Below are positions 1 through 9,375 of a DNA stretch of 64,000 bases, piece by piece (positions within the stretch are counted from its first letter, which is position 1; every line of letters begins with the position of its first letter). The notes under the pieces were generated by a model. It was not told where the DNA came from. It saw only the letters and a program-made list of their open reading frames with translations, and ran no database searches. The stretch covers positions 35,766 to 99,765 of the forward strand of contig NZ_LKPJ01000024.1 in NCBI RefSeq assembly GCF_001443045.1. Reading direction: 5' to 3'. The position numbers and the translations under genes were made by a program. The DNA comes from Burkholderia ambifaria (GTDB lineage Bacteria > Pseudomonadota > Gammaproteobacteria > Burkholderiales > Burkholderiaceae).

Positions 1-14
1 GCCCGCGCGCCGGC

Positions 15-788
15 ATGACTACTCCGCTGAAGGTCTTCATCACCGGCGCGTCGAGCGGCCTCGGCCTCGCGATGGCCGAGGAATACGCCCGCCAGGGCGC
101 CACGCTCGCCCTCGTCGCGCGCCGCACCGATGCGCTCGATGCGTTCGCGCGGCGCTTCCCCAAGCTGTCCATCTCCATCTATTCCGCCGACGTGCGCGAC
201 GCCGATGCGCTGGCCACAGCCGCCGCGTCGTTCATCGCCGCGCACGGCTGCCCCGACGTCGTGATCGCGAACGCGGGCATCAGCCAGGGCGCCGTCACGG
301 GCCAGGGTGATCTCGCCACGTTCCGTGACGTGATGGACATCAACTACTACGGGATGGTCGCGACATTCGAGCCGTTCGTCGGCCCGATGACGGCCGCGCG
401 CCACGGCACGCTGGTCGGCGTCGCGAGCGTCGCCGGCGTGCGCGGGCTGCCCGGTTCCGGCGCGTACAGCGCGTCGAAATCGGCCGCGATCAAGTATCTC
501 GAGGCGCTGCGCGTCGAACTGCGCCCGGCCGGCGTCGGCGTCGTGACGATCGCGCCCGGCTACATCCGCACGCCGATGACCGCGCACAACCCGTACCGGA
601 TGCCGTTCCTGATGGACGCCGACCGCTTCGCGGCCCGCGCCGCGCGTGCGATTGCGCGGCAGCACGCGTTCCGCGTGATTCCGTGGCAGATGGGCGTCGT
701 CGCGAAGGTGCTGCACGTGCTGCCGCGCTGGCTCTACGACCGCCTGTTCGAGAAGGCGCCGCGCAAGCCGAAGGCCGGCGCGCACTGA
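15..788 (+). CDS. Short-chain dehydrogenase/reductase (SDR) family oxidoreductase
   Basis: A 257-residue classical SDR, predicted to be a cytosolic NAD(P)-dependent oxidoreductase. The dinucleotide-binding motif TGASSGLG lies at residues 10-17, the NAG motif at 86-88, and the catalytic triad is complete: Ser138 (in VASVAG), Tyr151 and Lys155 (in YSASK). A helical C-terminus rich in Arg and Lys (KAPRKPKAG) is typical of the DltE/YqjQ-like subgroup and might touch the membrane. The substrate cannot be read from sequence. The gene starts 14 bases into the window, so its upstream partner is unseen. Confident family call; function unassigned. Confidence 0.9.
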   Translation: MTTPLKVFITGASSGLGLAMAEEYARQGATLALVARRTDALDAFARRFPKLSISIYSADVRDADALATAAASFIAAHGCPDVVIANAGISQGAVTGQGDLATFRDVMDINYYGMVATFEPFVGPMTAARHGTLVGVASVAGVRGLPGSGAYSASKSAAIKYLEALRVELRPAGVGVVTIAPGYIRTPMTAHNPYRMPFLMDADRFAARAARAIARQHAFRVIPWQMGVVAKVLHVLPRWLYDRLFEKAPRKPKAGAH

Positions 789-878
789 GTTCGCCGGGCG
801 TCCGGCGCGCTTCTCGCGCCGGGCCCGTGCTTCATCCGCGTCGCAGCCGCACGGTTTTCTTCGTTTCAGCCGCCCCCT

Positions 879-924
879 CGCCACTCGCCACTCGCCACTC
901 GCCACTCGCCACTCGCCACTCGCC
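879..924. repeat. 7-bp tandem repeat (CGCCACT, six copies) in a 440-bp gap
   Basis: Six perfect head-to-tail copies of CGCCACT (879-920) plus a four-base partial copy. The array lies in the gap between the SDR stop at 788 and the ABC binding-protein start at 1229. The rest of the gap is C-rich and low in complexity, and I see no supported gene there. Open frames across it on either strand have no recognisable protein. A slippage-prone simple repeat about 300 bp upstream of the next gene. Confidence 0.85.
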
Positions 925-1228
925 GCGCGTCGCTGTTGCGGCTGCCCTGCCAAGCCATCGCGCCCGCCGATGCGCGTTGCCCCCGCTGCCTTCACAACCG
1001 CCCGCCGTCCGACCTCCGTCGCCGCCGTCCCTCGCGCCACTGCCGCCCCAGCACGCATTCCGTCGCGAACGCAGCCGTTTATCGCTCAATTCACTGTGTT
1101 CCGGCGCCTTTTTCCACGTGCCGCTCGCTTTGACGGTATCCTATTCGCCAGCCGCGCCTGCCCCGTCCCCTACCGGGCCGCGCCCGCACCCGACACCCGG
1201 CAAAAATCACAAGTCAGTGGGAGAACCC

Positions 1229-2824
1229 ATGCACGTCAAGCTGTTCGCCGCGGCTGCGCTCGCCGCCGCCCTCGCCGTTCCCGGCCTCGTCGTCGCCAAG
1301 CCGCTCACCGTCTGCACGGAATCGAGCCCGGACGGCTTCGACGTCGTGCAGTACAACTCGCTGGTCACCACCAACGCATCGGCCGACTTGATCTTCAACA
1401 CGCTCGTGTCGTACGACGAAGCCGCGAAGAAGGTCGTGCCCGCGCTCGCCGACAAATGGGAGGCAAGCGCCGACGGCCTCACGTACACGTTCCACCTGCG
1501 CCCGAACGTCGCGTTCCAGACCACCGACTACTTCAAGCCGGGCCGCCCGCTGAACGCGGACGACGTCGTGTTCACGTTCTCGCGGATGCTCGACGATGCG
1601 AACCCGTGGCACAAGGTGGCCGGCGCGAGCGGCTTTCCGCACGCGCAGTCGATGGGCCTCGTGAAGCTGGTGAAGTCGGTCACGAAGGTCGACGACAACA
1701 CGGTGAAGTTCGTGCTGAACGAGCCGAACGCGACGTTCGTGCCGATCCTGACGATGGGCTTCGCGTCGATCTACTCGGCCGAATACGCGGACCAGCTGCT
1801 GAAGGCCGGCAAGCAGGTCGACCTGAACGCGAAGCCGATCGGCACCGGCCCGTTCGTGCTGAAGAGCTACACGAAGGACGCGCTGATCCGCTACGACGTG
1901 AACCCGACCTACTGGGGCACGAAGCCGAAGGTCGACCGGCTGATCTACGCGATCACGCCCGACCCGTCGGTGCGCATGCAGAAGGTAAAGGCCGGCGAAT
2001 GCCAGATCGCGCTGTCGCCGAAGCCGCAGGACGTGCTCGCCGCGAAGGGCGAAAGCGCGCTGAAGGTCGTGCAGACGCCCGCGTTCATGACCGCATTCGT
2101 CGCGCTGAACACGCAGAAGAAACCGCTCGACAACGAGAAGGTGCGCGAGGCGCTGAACTTCGCGTTCGATCGCGCGACCTACCTGAAGGTCGTGTTCGAC
2201 AACACGGCGACGGCCGCGAACAACCCGTATCCGCCGAACACGTGGAGCTACGCGAAGGATATCGCGCCGTATGCGTACGATCCCGCGAAGGCGAAGCAAC
2301 TGCTCGCGCAGGCCGGTTTCCCGAACGGCTTCTCGACGACGATCTGGACGCGCCCGACGGGCAGCGTGCTGAACCCGAACCCGAAGGCCGGCGCGGAACT
2401 GCTGCAGGCCGACCTCGCGAAGATCGGCGTGAAGGCCGAGGTGAAGGTGATCGAATGGGGCGAGCTGATCAAGCAGGCGAAGCTCGGCCAGCATGACATG
2501 CTGTTCATGGGCTGGGCCGGCGACAACGGTGATCCGGATAACTACCTGTCGCCGCTGTTCAGCTGCAACGCGGTGAAGTCGGGCATCAACTTCGCGCGCT
2601 TTTGCGACGCGCAGCTCGACAAGCTGATCGCCGACGGCAAGTCGACCGCCGACCAGGGCAAGCGCGCGAAGCTGTATGAATCGGCGCAGAAGATCATCCA
2701 TGATCAGGCGCTGTGGATTCCGCTCGGCTACCCGACCGCGGCGGCGCTCACGCGAGCGAACGTGAGCGGCTATCGCGTCAGCCCGTTCGGCCGCCAGAAC
2801 TTCACGGCCGTCTCCGTGCAGTAA
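1229..2824 (+). CDS. Peptide-type ABC transporter periplasmic substrate-binding protein
   Basis: A 531-residue member of the SBP_bac_5 (DppA/OppA-like) family that would deliver peptides or related solutes to an ABC importer. The start is the ATG preceded by GGGAGA. It gives a clean Sec signal peptide of about 24 residues (MHVKLF, Ala/Leu core, VVAKP). Longer open frames upstream are GC-rich artefacts. The mature protein begins KPLTVCTESSPDGFD, as in DppA-type proteins, and has the family's typical length and a C-terminal YRVSPFGRQNF-like end. No permease or ATPase genes adjoin it, so it is either an orphan binding protein or works with a transporter encoded elsewhere. Peptide specificity is a family-level inference. 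Confidence 0.9.
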   Translation: MHVKLFAAAALAAALAVPGLVVAKPLTVCTESSPDGFDVVQYNSLVTTNASADLIFNTLVSYDEAAKKVVPALADKWEASADGLTYTFHLRPNVAFQTTDYFKPGRPLNADDVVFTFSRMLDDANPWHKVAGASGFPHAQSMGLVKLVKSVTKVDDNTVKFVLNEPNATFVPILTMGFASIYSAEYADQLLKAGKQVDLNAKPIGTGPFVLKSYTKDALIRYDVNPTYWGTKPKVDRLIYAITPDPSVRMQKVKAGECQIALSPKPQDVLAAKGESALKVVQTPAFMTAFVALNTQKKPLDNEKVREALNFAFDRATYLKVVFDNTATAANNPYPPNTWSYAKDIAPYAYDPAKAKQLLAQAGFPNGFSTTIWTRPTGSVLNPNPKAGAELLQADLAKIGVKAEVKVIEWGELIKQAKLGQHDMLFMGWAGDNGDPDNYLSPLFSCNAVKSGINFARFCDAQLDKLIADGKSTADQGKRAKLYESAQKIIHDQALWIPLGYPTAAALTRANVSGYRVSPFGRQNFTAVSVQ

Positions 2825-2836
2825 CCGCGCATGGCG

Positions 2837-2869
2837 CGCAAGCGACGGCACGCTCGCCCGTCGCTTGCG
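2837..2869. terminator. Hairpin between convergent genes
   Basis: A 12-bp perfect inverted repeat (2837-2848 pairing with 2858-2869, 9-base loop) sits 12 bp after the binding-protein stop. It faces the end of the convergent DUF6429 gene. There is no T-run on either side, so it may be a transcript-stabilising hairpin or a Rho-assisted end rather than a classical intrinsic terminator. Confidence 0.5.
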
Positions 2870-2947
2870 GCCCGCGCGTCGCGCTGCATCACGTTTCCCA
2901 AAGGCAGCGCGACGGGTGGCGTGACGAACCCGTCGCGTGATTGGCGC

Positions 2948-3208
2948 TTACGATCGCTCCTCCGTTCGCGCGCCGCCCGAATCGACGAATTGCTGCCTGA
3001 AGAGCCGCGCCGCTTCCCGCAAGCCTTCATCCGTCAGGATGATGGATTTCGTCTTGTTGATCGGGTCGCCGATCAGACCGCGCTGGTGCAACCGATTCAG
3101 CACGTCCCAATCAAAGCTTTTCCATGCGCGATTGCCGTCATGCAGCGTCAAATGCAAGAGCGCGAGCACGGCATCGTCGACTGCCTGCAGATCGATATGC
3201 ATTTCCAT
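2948..3208 (-). CDS. DUF6429 family protein
   Basis: An 86-residue protein beginning MEMHIDLQAVDDAVLALLHLTLHD and matching the DUF6429 family from memory. The internal ATG at 3208 was chosen because AGGAGAGGGG lies just upstream and the family begins there. The 48 extra residues of the longer open frame look like shadow sequence. A mixed alpha/beta fold with a conserved RAWKSFDWDVLNRLHQRGLI segment resembles a small winged-helix module, which is my inference. It lies 23 bp after the SWIM-protein gene on the same strand and is almost certainly co-transcribed. Function unknown. Confidence 0.8.
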   Translation of the reverse strand: MEMHIDLQAVDDAVLALLHLTLHDGNRAWKSFDWDVLNRLHQRGLIGDPINKTKSIILTDEGLREAARLFRQQFVDSGGARTEERS

Positions 3209-3231
3209 GCCCCCTCTCCTTGTCAGCCGGA

Positions 3232-5016
3232 TCACGCGCGGAGCTTCTCGAGCAGCTTGATGAAATTGCGCTTCGCACGGTAGGTCTTGCGAATCTCTTC
3301 GAGTTCGACGTCGAATACCGCCTGCTGGCGATGCGCAGCCCGCAGCGCGCAAATTTCGCGCACGACGCCGAACGCCTCGTCGTATCGCGCACTACCCGCG
3401 CCATGGCCGAGCGCGAACGGCAGATATCGGTGATACAGCGCGATCGCGTCCTCAGGATGCGTCCTCGCCCGCGTAGCGGCCACCGTCGGCCACACGAGGG
3501 TTTCGACCGGGCCGCCCTGAAACGCGTCCCACGCTGCGTCGTCGTCCCGCTCCGCGAGCAAGAGCTTCACCAACTCGGTGCGCGGCGACGGCTCCCAGCG
3601 CCGCGCACCGGTGCCGGCCTCCCCCGGCGCTTCGCGCTTGCGGGCAAGAGACTGCAGATGGGAAATCGCGCATGCCTTCACGGTAGCGTCTCGTTTCGTC
3701 CGCTTTGCAACCTTCATCAATACATGGAATGCGTCGGCCGTCGGATGAACCGCGAAGCGCTCCCATGCGAGTGCGTCCGCCCGATCGAACGCGCGCCGCC
3801 GCAAATGCTCGTCGATGCAGAAGCCCATCAGCCGATCGTCGTGCCGGTCCTTCATCTCGCGCATTCCGCGTTCGGCCCACGCCAGCCCTTCGTCGAAACG
3901 TCCGTGCTCCGCGCACAGTTCCGCGATCTGCGCATACCGGTACGACGCCGATAAGTCCCGTGACCAGATGTGTATCAGCGCGTCGACGTCGCCGTCGTGT
4001 TTCGCGAGCGCCTCCATCGCATGCTCGAGATTGTGGCGCACCATGTTATGCGCGTACTCGTCGCGCTTGTTCAGCGGCCGCGCGGGCAGCACGGCCCAAC
4101 TTTCCTCGACGCGCTCCCGATAGCGGCCCAATCCCGCGTCGCCCAGCACCTCCGTGTAGGCCGGCAGTACATCGCTGAACGTATCCCACTGGCCGGCGGT
4201 CTGCAGGCGAAACAGTCGGTCCGCCAGCTTCACCGGATCCGGCCGTGTCTGAAGGCATGCATCGAGATGCAGCGCAGCCAATTCGCCGATTCCAGGTGCA
4301 ACGCTGCCGTCCGAGTCATCGATCTGTTCGAGGCTCGCTTCCGCGTCGGCAATCGCGAGTTCGGCCAGTTCGACGACCCGCACGGCATGGGGACCGGCCA
4401 GTTGCCGCCGCAGCATGTCCGCGAGCTCGAACAGCTGTTCTCCAAACACGTGCGCCTCGCTCCAGCCGAGCGGCCGCGACACGCGGGCCATTTGCCGGAC
4501 GGCGGCGCGCAGACTCGTGATGTCACCGGCCTGCGCCGCACGCGCGTCGAACAGCAGCCTGTCGCGCAACGATCGGTCGCGCGCGGCCACGTCGAGCAGC
4601 CAGCGGCGCAGCGCCTGCTCGTCGAGCGTCTCCAGGTGGTCGCGAATCAACTCCGCGTGCGTCTTGCGCTTGCGCCGCGGCCGCGCGGGCTCGCGTTCCT
4701 CGTCGTGGAAAACCTCGTCGCCGCTGTTCTCCAGCCATGACAACGCAACCGCCACCGCATGCTTGCAAAACGCTCCGTCGTCACCGACCGGGCAATTGCA
4801 TGCATAGTGCAGCATATCGTCGTTGCCGACCGCGAATTCGACGTGATAGCGATACGTGCCGCGCACGGCCGCCGACAGCTCGCCGTCGCGCTCGATCAGC
4901 CGCGAAACCGCGCCATCGCGATAGTAGGCTCGACCGCGCTCGAAGGATTTCGCGTCGGTCAGCGCCCGGATCGCCGAGAGCGTGATGAGGTCGGAGAGAC
5001 TGACATTGCGTGGCAT
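3232..5016 (-). CDS. SWIM zinc-finger family protein
   Basis: About 594 residues. The SWIM motif C-x-C-x(n)-C-x-H is visible near residues 72-83 (ACNCPVGDDGAFCKHAVAVAL), a zinc-binding module known for DNA or protein binding. The remainder is helical and repeat-like, reminiscent of a TPR-like solenoid (segments such as LAWAERGMREMKDRHDDR). An acidic and Arg/Lys-rich stretch follows the finger. The ATG at 5016 is preferred to an upstream GTG at 5073 because the recognisable family start is MPRNVSLSDLI. Coupled to DUF6429 downstream, and 73 bp downstream of the MBL hydrolase on the same strand. Exact role unknown. Confidence 0.85.
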   Translation of the reverse strand: MPRNVSLSDLITLSAIRALTDAKSFERGRAYYRDGAVSRLIERDGELSAAVRGTYRYHVEFAVGNDDMLHYACNCPVGDDGAFCKHAVAVALSWLENSGDEVFHDEEREPARPRRKRKTHAELIRDHLETLDEQALRRWLLDVAARDRSLRDRLLFDARAAQAGDITSLRAAVRQMARVSRPLGWSEAHVFGEQLFELADMLRRQLAGPHAVRVVELAELAIADAEASLEQIDDSDGSVAPGIGELAALHLDACLQTRPDPVKLADRLFRLQTAGQWDTFSDVLPAYTEVLGDAGLGRYRERVEESWAVLPARPLNKRDEYAHNMVRHNLEHAMEALAKHDGDVDALIHIWSRDLSASYRYAQIAELCAEHGRFDEGLAWAERGMREMKDRHDDRLMGFCIDEHLRRRAFDRADALAWERFAVHPTADAFHVLMKVAKRTKRDATVKACAISHLQSLARKREAPGEAGTGARRWEPSPRTELVKLLLAERDDDAAWDAFQGGPVETLVWPTVAATRARTHPEDAIALYHRYLPFALGHGAGSARYDEAFGVVREICALRAAHRQQAVFDVELEEIRKTYRAKRNFIKLLEKLRA

Positions 5017-5089
5017 GAATCGTGGCGTACGGGGTGATTGAAACGGAAACGACGGCGATGCTCCGTCGCGCACTCGGCGACTGGAGCGG

Positions 5090-6166
5090 TCAGGCCCGCG
5101 CGTAGCGAATCACGCCGTCGTCGCCCTGCTCGCGCACGAGCTCGCCCGCCAGCCACAGCAGGTTCAGGTGGGCGAGCGCCTCGCCGAGCGCGAACGTCAT
5201 CTGATGGATGTCGAGCTCGCGGCGGCGGAACATGATCGGCACGATGTCGGCCGCGCTGGCCGGCTTTTCCGCGCACGCGGTACGCACTTCGTCGAGCCGC
5301 GCGTCGTGGTGCGCGCGCAGTTGCGCGATGCGCGTGCGCACGCCGCGGAACGGCTTGCCGTGCGACGGCAGCACGAGCGTGTCGGGCGCCATCGTCTCGT
5401 AGCGGCCGAGCGATTCCAGGTACAGCGCGAGCGGGTTCGCCTCCGGTTCGAGATCGAATACGGATACGTTGGTCGAGATGCGCGGCAGCACCATGTCGCC
5501 GGAGATCAGCACGCCGTCCGCTTCGCTGTAGAGCGCGCAATGCTCAGGCGAATGGCCGTAGCCGGTGACGACGCGCCACGTGCGCGCGCCGATCGTCACC
5601 GCGTCGCCTTCGCGCAGGCGCCGGTAGCGCGGCGGCACGGCCGGCACGAGATCCGAGTAGTAGCTGCGGCGGCTGCGCAGCTTGTCGAGCGCGACCGGGT
5701 CGGTCAGGCCGTGGCGCGCGAAGTGATCGGCCGCGGCCGCGCCGCCGGCGTTCGAGCCGTTGCCGGCCGCCATCAGGCAGCCGAACATGTATTCGCCGAG
5801 CGTCATCCACAGCCGCACGTTCCAGCGGCCCTGGTCGCCGCCTTCGCACAGCCAGTTCGCCAAGCCGAAGTGATCGGGGTGGCAGTGCGTGACGAGCACG
5901 CGCAGCACCGGCAGCCCGTCGAGATGCCGGTCGAAGATCTGTTCCCAGTGCGTACGGATTGCGTCCGACGAGATCCCGCAGTCGACGATCGTCCAGCCGG
6001 CCTGCCCGTCGATCTCGTCGCGCAGCAGCCAGAGGTTGATGTGATCGAGCGAAAACGGCAGCGGCATGCGCAGCCAGCGCACGCCGGGCGCGACCTCGAA
6101 CGTGTCGCCCGCGGCGGGCAGCGTGTCGGCGAAGGGATAGTCGAGTTGGTGTTCCAGTGCGTTCAT
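5090..6166 (-). CDS. Metallo-beta-lactamase-fold hydrolase
   Basis: A 358-residue MBL-fold protein, predicted to be a dinuclear zinc hydrolase. The signature THCHPDHFG is at residues 93-101. Further metal ligands fit a His in GYGHSPEH, an Asp in ISGDM and a His in LPSHGKPF. The fold is followed by a C-terminal helical domain with HHDARLDEV, as in LACTB2 or glyoxalase II-like relatives. The substrate may be a thioester or lactone, which is inference. It lies upstream of the SWIM/DUF6429 pair on the same strand. A tandem repeat occupies its promoter region. Confidence 0.9.
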   Translation of the reverse strand: MNALEHQLDYPFADTLPAAGDTFEVAPGVRWLRMPLPFSLDHINLWLLRDEIDGQAGWTIVDCGISSDAIRTHWEQIFDRHLDGLPVLRVLVTHCHPDHFGLANWLCEGGDQGRWNVRLWMTLGEYMFGCLMAAGNGSNAGGAAAADHFARHGLTDPVALDKLRSRRSYYSDLVPAVPPRYRRLREGDAVTIGARTWRVVTGYGHSPEHCALYSEADGVLISGDMVLPRISTNVSVFDLEPEANPLALYLESLGRYETMAPDTLVLPSHGKPFRGVRTRIAQLRAHHDARLDEVRTACAEKPASAADIVPIMFRRRELDIHQMTFALGEALAHLNLLWLAGELVREQGDDGVIRYARA

Positions 6167-6188
6167 CGGTGGGGTGTCTCGTCGTTAT

Positions 6189-6224
6189 CGGTGCAAATGC
6201 CGGTGCAAATGCCGGAGCAAATGC
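6189..6224. repeat. 12-bp tandem repeat (CGGTGCAAATGC, three copies)
   Basis: Three adjacent copies of CGGTGCAAATGC (6189-6200, 6201-6212, and 6213-6224 with T changed to A). They begin 23 bp upstream of the leftward MBL hydrolase start, where promoter and leader elements would be expected. Copy-number change would alter spacing in that promoter. Confidence 0.8.
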
Positions 6225-6452
6225 GGGCGCGCGTGCGGATGCGCAAGCGCGCGGGCGGCAGGCCGCGGCGGGCATCGCGTCGATTCTATCGCCGTCGCGC
6301 GAAGCGCGTGCCCGGCAGGCATCGGTTGGTCAAAAAAAGTTCGTGTCGGAATCGGTTCCGTACCCATATCTTTACGCGAAGATGCACCGAACGGCATGCA
6401 ACGGTGAACAACCCGCGCATTGACGGCACTCGGTGCCAAACCCCGAAAGTCA

Positions 6453-6479
6453 TTGAAACGCCGACTTGGGCGCTAGAAT
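6453..6479 (+). promoter_or_regulatory. Candidate sigma-70 promoter of aceK
   Basis: A -35-like TTGAAA (6453-6458) and a -10-like TAGAAT (6474-6479) are separated by 15 bp and lie about 40 bp upstream of the aceK ATG at 6520. The spacing is slightly short. Called by eye only. Confidence 0.45.
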
Positions 6480-6519
6480 GGCGAGTGCTTACAGTCCCTC
6501 TCGAACGAGCCTGCACGCG

Positions 6520-8340
6520 ATGAATCACTTCCCCAAACTGCTGTCGTCACAGATCGGTTTCGACGTCGCGCAGACGATGCTCGAATACTTCGACCGCCAC
6601 TACCGGATCTTCCGGGAAGCCGCGGTCGAGGCGAAGACGCTATACGAGCGCACCGACTGGCACGGGTTGCAGCGGCTGGCGCGCGAGCGGATCACGTCGT
6701 ACGACGATCGCGTGCAGGAATGCGTCGAAGTGCTGGAGGACGAATACGACGCGGAGAACATCGACGACGAGGTGTGGCAGCAGATCAAGCTGCATTACAT
6801 CGGCCTGCTCACGTCGCACCGCCAGCCCGAGTGCGCGGAAACGTTCTTCAATTCGGTGTGCTGCAAGATCCTGCACCGCTCGTATTTCAGCAACGATTTC
6901 ATCTTCGTGCGGCCCGCGATCTCGACCGAATACCTCGAGAACGACGAGCCGGCGGCGAAGCCGACCTATCGCGCGTACTATCCGGGCACCGACGGGCTCG
7001 CGGCCACGCTCGAGCGCATCGTCACGAACTTCCAGCTCGAGCCGCCGTTCGAGGACCTCACGCGCGACACCGGCTGCGTGATGCAGGCGATCACGGACGA
7101 ATTCGGCCAGTTCGAAGAAGCACCGAATTTCCAGATCCATGTGCTCTCGTCGCTGTTCTTCCGCAACAAGAGCGCGTACATCGTCGGCCGCATCATCAAC
7201 GCCGATCGCGTGCTGCCGTTCGCGGTGCCGATCCGGCACGTGCGCCCCGGCCTGCTCGCGCTCGACACGGTGCTGCTGCGCCGCGACCTGCTGCAGATCA
7301 TCTTCAGCTTCTCGCACTCGTACTTCCTCGTCGACATGGGCGTGCCGTCCGCGTATGTGGACTTCCTCTGCACGATCATGCCGGGCAAGCCGAAAGCCGA
7401 GATCTACACGTCGGTCGGCCTGCAGAAGCAGGGCAAGAACCTGTTCTACCGCGACCTGCTGCATCACCTGTCGCATTCGAGCGACCGCTTCATCATCGCG
7501 CCCGGGATCAAGGGTCTCGTGATGCTCGTGTTCACGCTGCCGTCGTTCCCGTACGTGTTCAAGATCATCAAGGATCACTTCCCGCCGCCGAAGGAAACGA
7601 CGCGCGCGCAGATCATGGAGAAGTACCAGCTCGTGAAGCGCCACGATCGTCTCGGGCGGATGGCCGACACGCTCGAGTATTCGAGCGTCGCGCTGCCGAT
7701 CTCGCGGCTCGACCATGCGCTCGTGCGCGAGCTGGAGAAGGAGGTGCCGTCGCTGCTCGAATACGAGGACGGCAACCTCGTGATCAAGCACCTGTACATC
7801 GAGCGCCGGATGACGCCGCTCAACCTGTACCTGCAGAACGGCAGCGACGCGGACGTCGAGCATGGCGTGAAGGAATACGGCAACGCGGTGAAGGAGCTGA
7901 TGAAGGCGAACATCTTCCCCGGCGACATGCTGTACAAGAACTTCGGCGTCACGCGCCACGGCCGCGTCGTGTTCTACGACTATGACGAGATCGAGTACCT
8001 GACCGACTGCAACGTGCGGCGCGTGCCGCCGCCGCGCAACGAGGAAGACGAACTGTCCGGCGAACCGTGGTATACCGTCGGCCCGCACGACATCTTTCCG
8101 GAAACCTACGGACCGTTCCTGCTCGGCGACCCGCGCGTGCGGACGGTCTTCATGAAGCATCACGCGGACTTTTTCGAGCCTGCGCTGTGGCAGGCCAGCA
8201 AGGACAAGCTGCTGCAGGGCGAGTTGCCCGATTTTTACCCGTACGACGTGTCGCTTCGTTTCAGCGTGCGCTACCCCGCGCGCTTCGACGCGACACCGGA
8301 CGCCGACGACGGCGCAGGCGACGCGCAGCGCGCCGCCTGA
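6520..8340 (+). CDS. aceK: Isocitrate dehydrogenase kinase/phosphatase AceK
   Basis: A 606-residue bifunctional enzyme that phosphorylates and dephosphorylates isocitrate dehydrogenase, switching carbon between the TCA cycle and glyoxylate shunt. The family is recognisable end to end: an N-terminal regulatory domain (FDVAQTMLEYFDRHYRIFREA), then the kinase/phosphatase domain with GLVMLVFTLPSFPYVFKIIKD and the catalytic-region FYDYDEIEYLTDCNFR-like segment. The ATG at 6520 fits the family start MNHFPKLLSSQIGF. An upstream in-frame ATG at 6478 would place the start inside the putative -10. Length is close to the enterobacterial protein of about 578 residues. No aceA or aceB adjoins it. Confidence 0.97.
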   Translation: MNHFPKLLSSQIGFDVAQTMLEYFDRHYRIFREAAVEAKTLYERTDWHGLQRLARERITSYDDRVQECVEVLEDEYDAENIDDEVWQQIKLHYIGLLTSHRQPECAETFFNSVCCKILHRSYFSNDFIFVRPAISTEYLENDEPAAKPTYRAYYPGTDGLAATLERIVTNFQLEPPFEDLTRDTGCVMQAITDEFGQFEEAPNFQIHVLSSLFFRNKSAYIVGRIINADRVLPFAVPIRHVRPGLLALDTVLLRRDLLQIIFSFSHSYFLVDMGVPSAYVDFLCTIMPGKPKAEIYTSVGLQKQGKNLFYRDLLHHLSHSSDRFIIAPGIKGLVMLVFTLPSFPYVFKIIKDHFPPPKETTRAQIMEKYQLVKRHDRLGRMADTLEYSSVALPISRLDHALVRELEKEVPSLLEYEDGNLVIKHLYIERRMTPLNLYLQNGSDADVEHGVKEYGNAVKELMKANIFPGDMLYKNFGVTRHGRVVFYDYDEIEYLTDCNVRRVPPPRNEEDELSGEPWYTVGPHDIFPETYGPFLLGDPRVRTVFMKHHADFFEPALWQASKDKLLQGELPDFYPYDVSLRFSVRYPARFDATPDADDGAGDAQRAA

Positions 8341-8407
8341 CGCACGACCGGATCCGATCGAATCGAACCCGTTATCGACCCGCTTTCCGCCAACGGAATC
8401 CACACCG

Positions 8408-9175
8408 ATGAATACCCAAGACAATCCGCTTTCGCACCTGTTCGACAACAACGACGCCTGGGTCAAGCGCCAGCTCGCCGACGATCCCGATTTCTTCGCG
8501 CGTCTCGCCGACCAGCAGGCGCCGGAATATCTGTGGATCGGCTGCTCGGATTCGCGCGTGCCTGCGAACCAGATCATCGGCCTGCCGCCGGGCGAAGTGT
8601 TCGTGCACCGTAACATCGCGAACGTCGTCGTGCACAGCGACCTGAATTGCCTGTCGGTGATCCAGTTCGCGGTCGACATCCTGCGCGTGAAGCACATCAT
8701 GGTCGTCGGCCATTACGGCTGCTCGGGCGTGAACGCCGCGCTGCACAACCGCCGCGTCGGCCTCGCCGACAACTGGCTGCACCACGTGCAGGACGTGCGC
8801 GAACGCCACGCGGCGCTGCTCGACGAATGGCCGGTCGGCGAAGCCCGCTATCGCCGCCTGATCGAGCTGAACTCGATCGAGCAGGTCGTCAACGTGTGCC
8901 GCACGACGATCGTCAACGACGCGTGGGCGCGCGGCCAGTCGCTCACCGTGCACGGGCTCGTGTACGGCGTGCACGACGGGCGGATGCGCAACCTCGGGAT
9001 GTCCGTGTCGAGCTTCGACGCGCTCGGCGAAACCTACAAGCGCTGCGTCGCGGCACTGACCGCGCGCGGCCAGCATGCGCCCGACAACGACATGGTCGCG
9101 GCGGATGCCGCGCGGCTCGAAGGCGTCGCGCAGGCGGTCGCCGACACGCTGAAGCCGTGCGGCGACGCGAAGTAA
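8408..9175 (+). CDS. can: Beta-class carbonic anhydrase
   Basis: A 255-residue cytosolic zinc enzyme interconverting CO2 and bicarbonate. Zinc ligands and the Asp-Arg dyad are present: Cys46, Asp48 and Arg50 in GCSDSR, then His102 and Cys105 in GHYGC. The sequence closely follows E. coli Can (CynT2) from memory, with an extra C-terminal tail of about 30 residues. It lies 67 bp after aceK on the same strand. Bicarbonate supply fits carboxylating central metabolism, but a shared transcript with aceK is only inferred. Confidence 0.95.
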   Translation: MNTQDNPLSHLFDNNDAWVKRQLADDPDFFARLADQQAPEYLWIGCSDSRVPANQIIGLPPGEVFVHRNIANVVVHSDLNCLSVIQFAVDILRVKHIMVVGHYGCSGVNAALHNRRVGLADNWLHHVQDVRERHAALLDEWPVGEARYRRLIELNSIEQVVNVCRTTIVNDAWARGQSLTVHGLVYGVHDGRMRNLGMSVSSFDALGETYKRCVAALTARGQHAPDNDMVAADAARLEGVAQAVADTLKPCGDAK

Positions 9176-9375
9176 CCGGCACCCACGCCGACGCGGCGCG
9201 CCGCACGCGCGCCGCGCGCCACCGGCCGAACACGCATCATGACGCCGGGCCGCGCCGCCAGCGTCGCATCGCCCGACCGATACGCTGCACGCATGCGGTA
9301 GCGCGACGACGGGCATCGAACTGATCTGACACCGGCACTGCCGCGACGGCAGTGCAACGCAAAGGAGCGGCGAAC

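Noticed and set aside
1214..2851. A 545-residue minus-strand open frame
   Set aside because: Antisense to the ABC binding protein; Arg/Val/His-rich shadow sequence.
6640..8700. A 686-residue minus-strand open frame
   Set aside because: Antisense to aceK with shadow composition and no motif.
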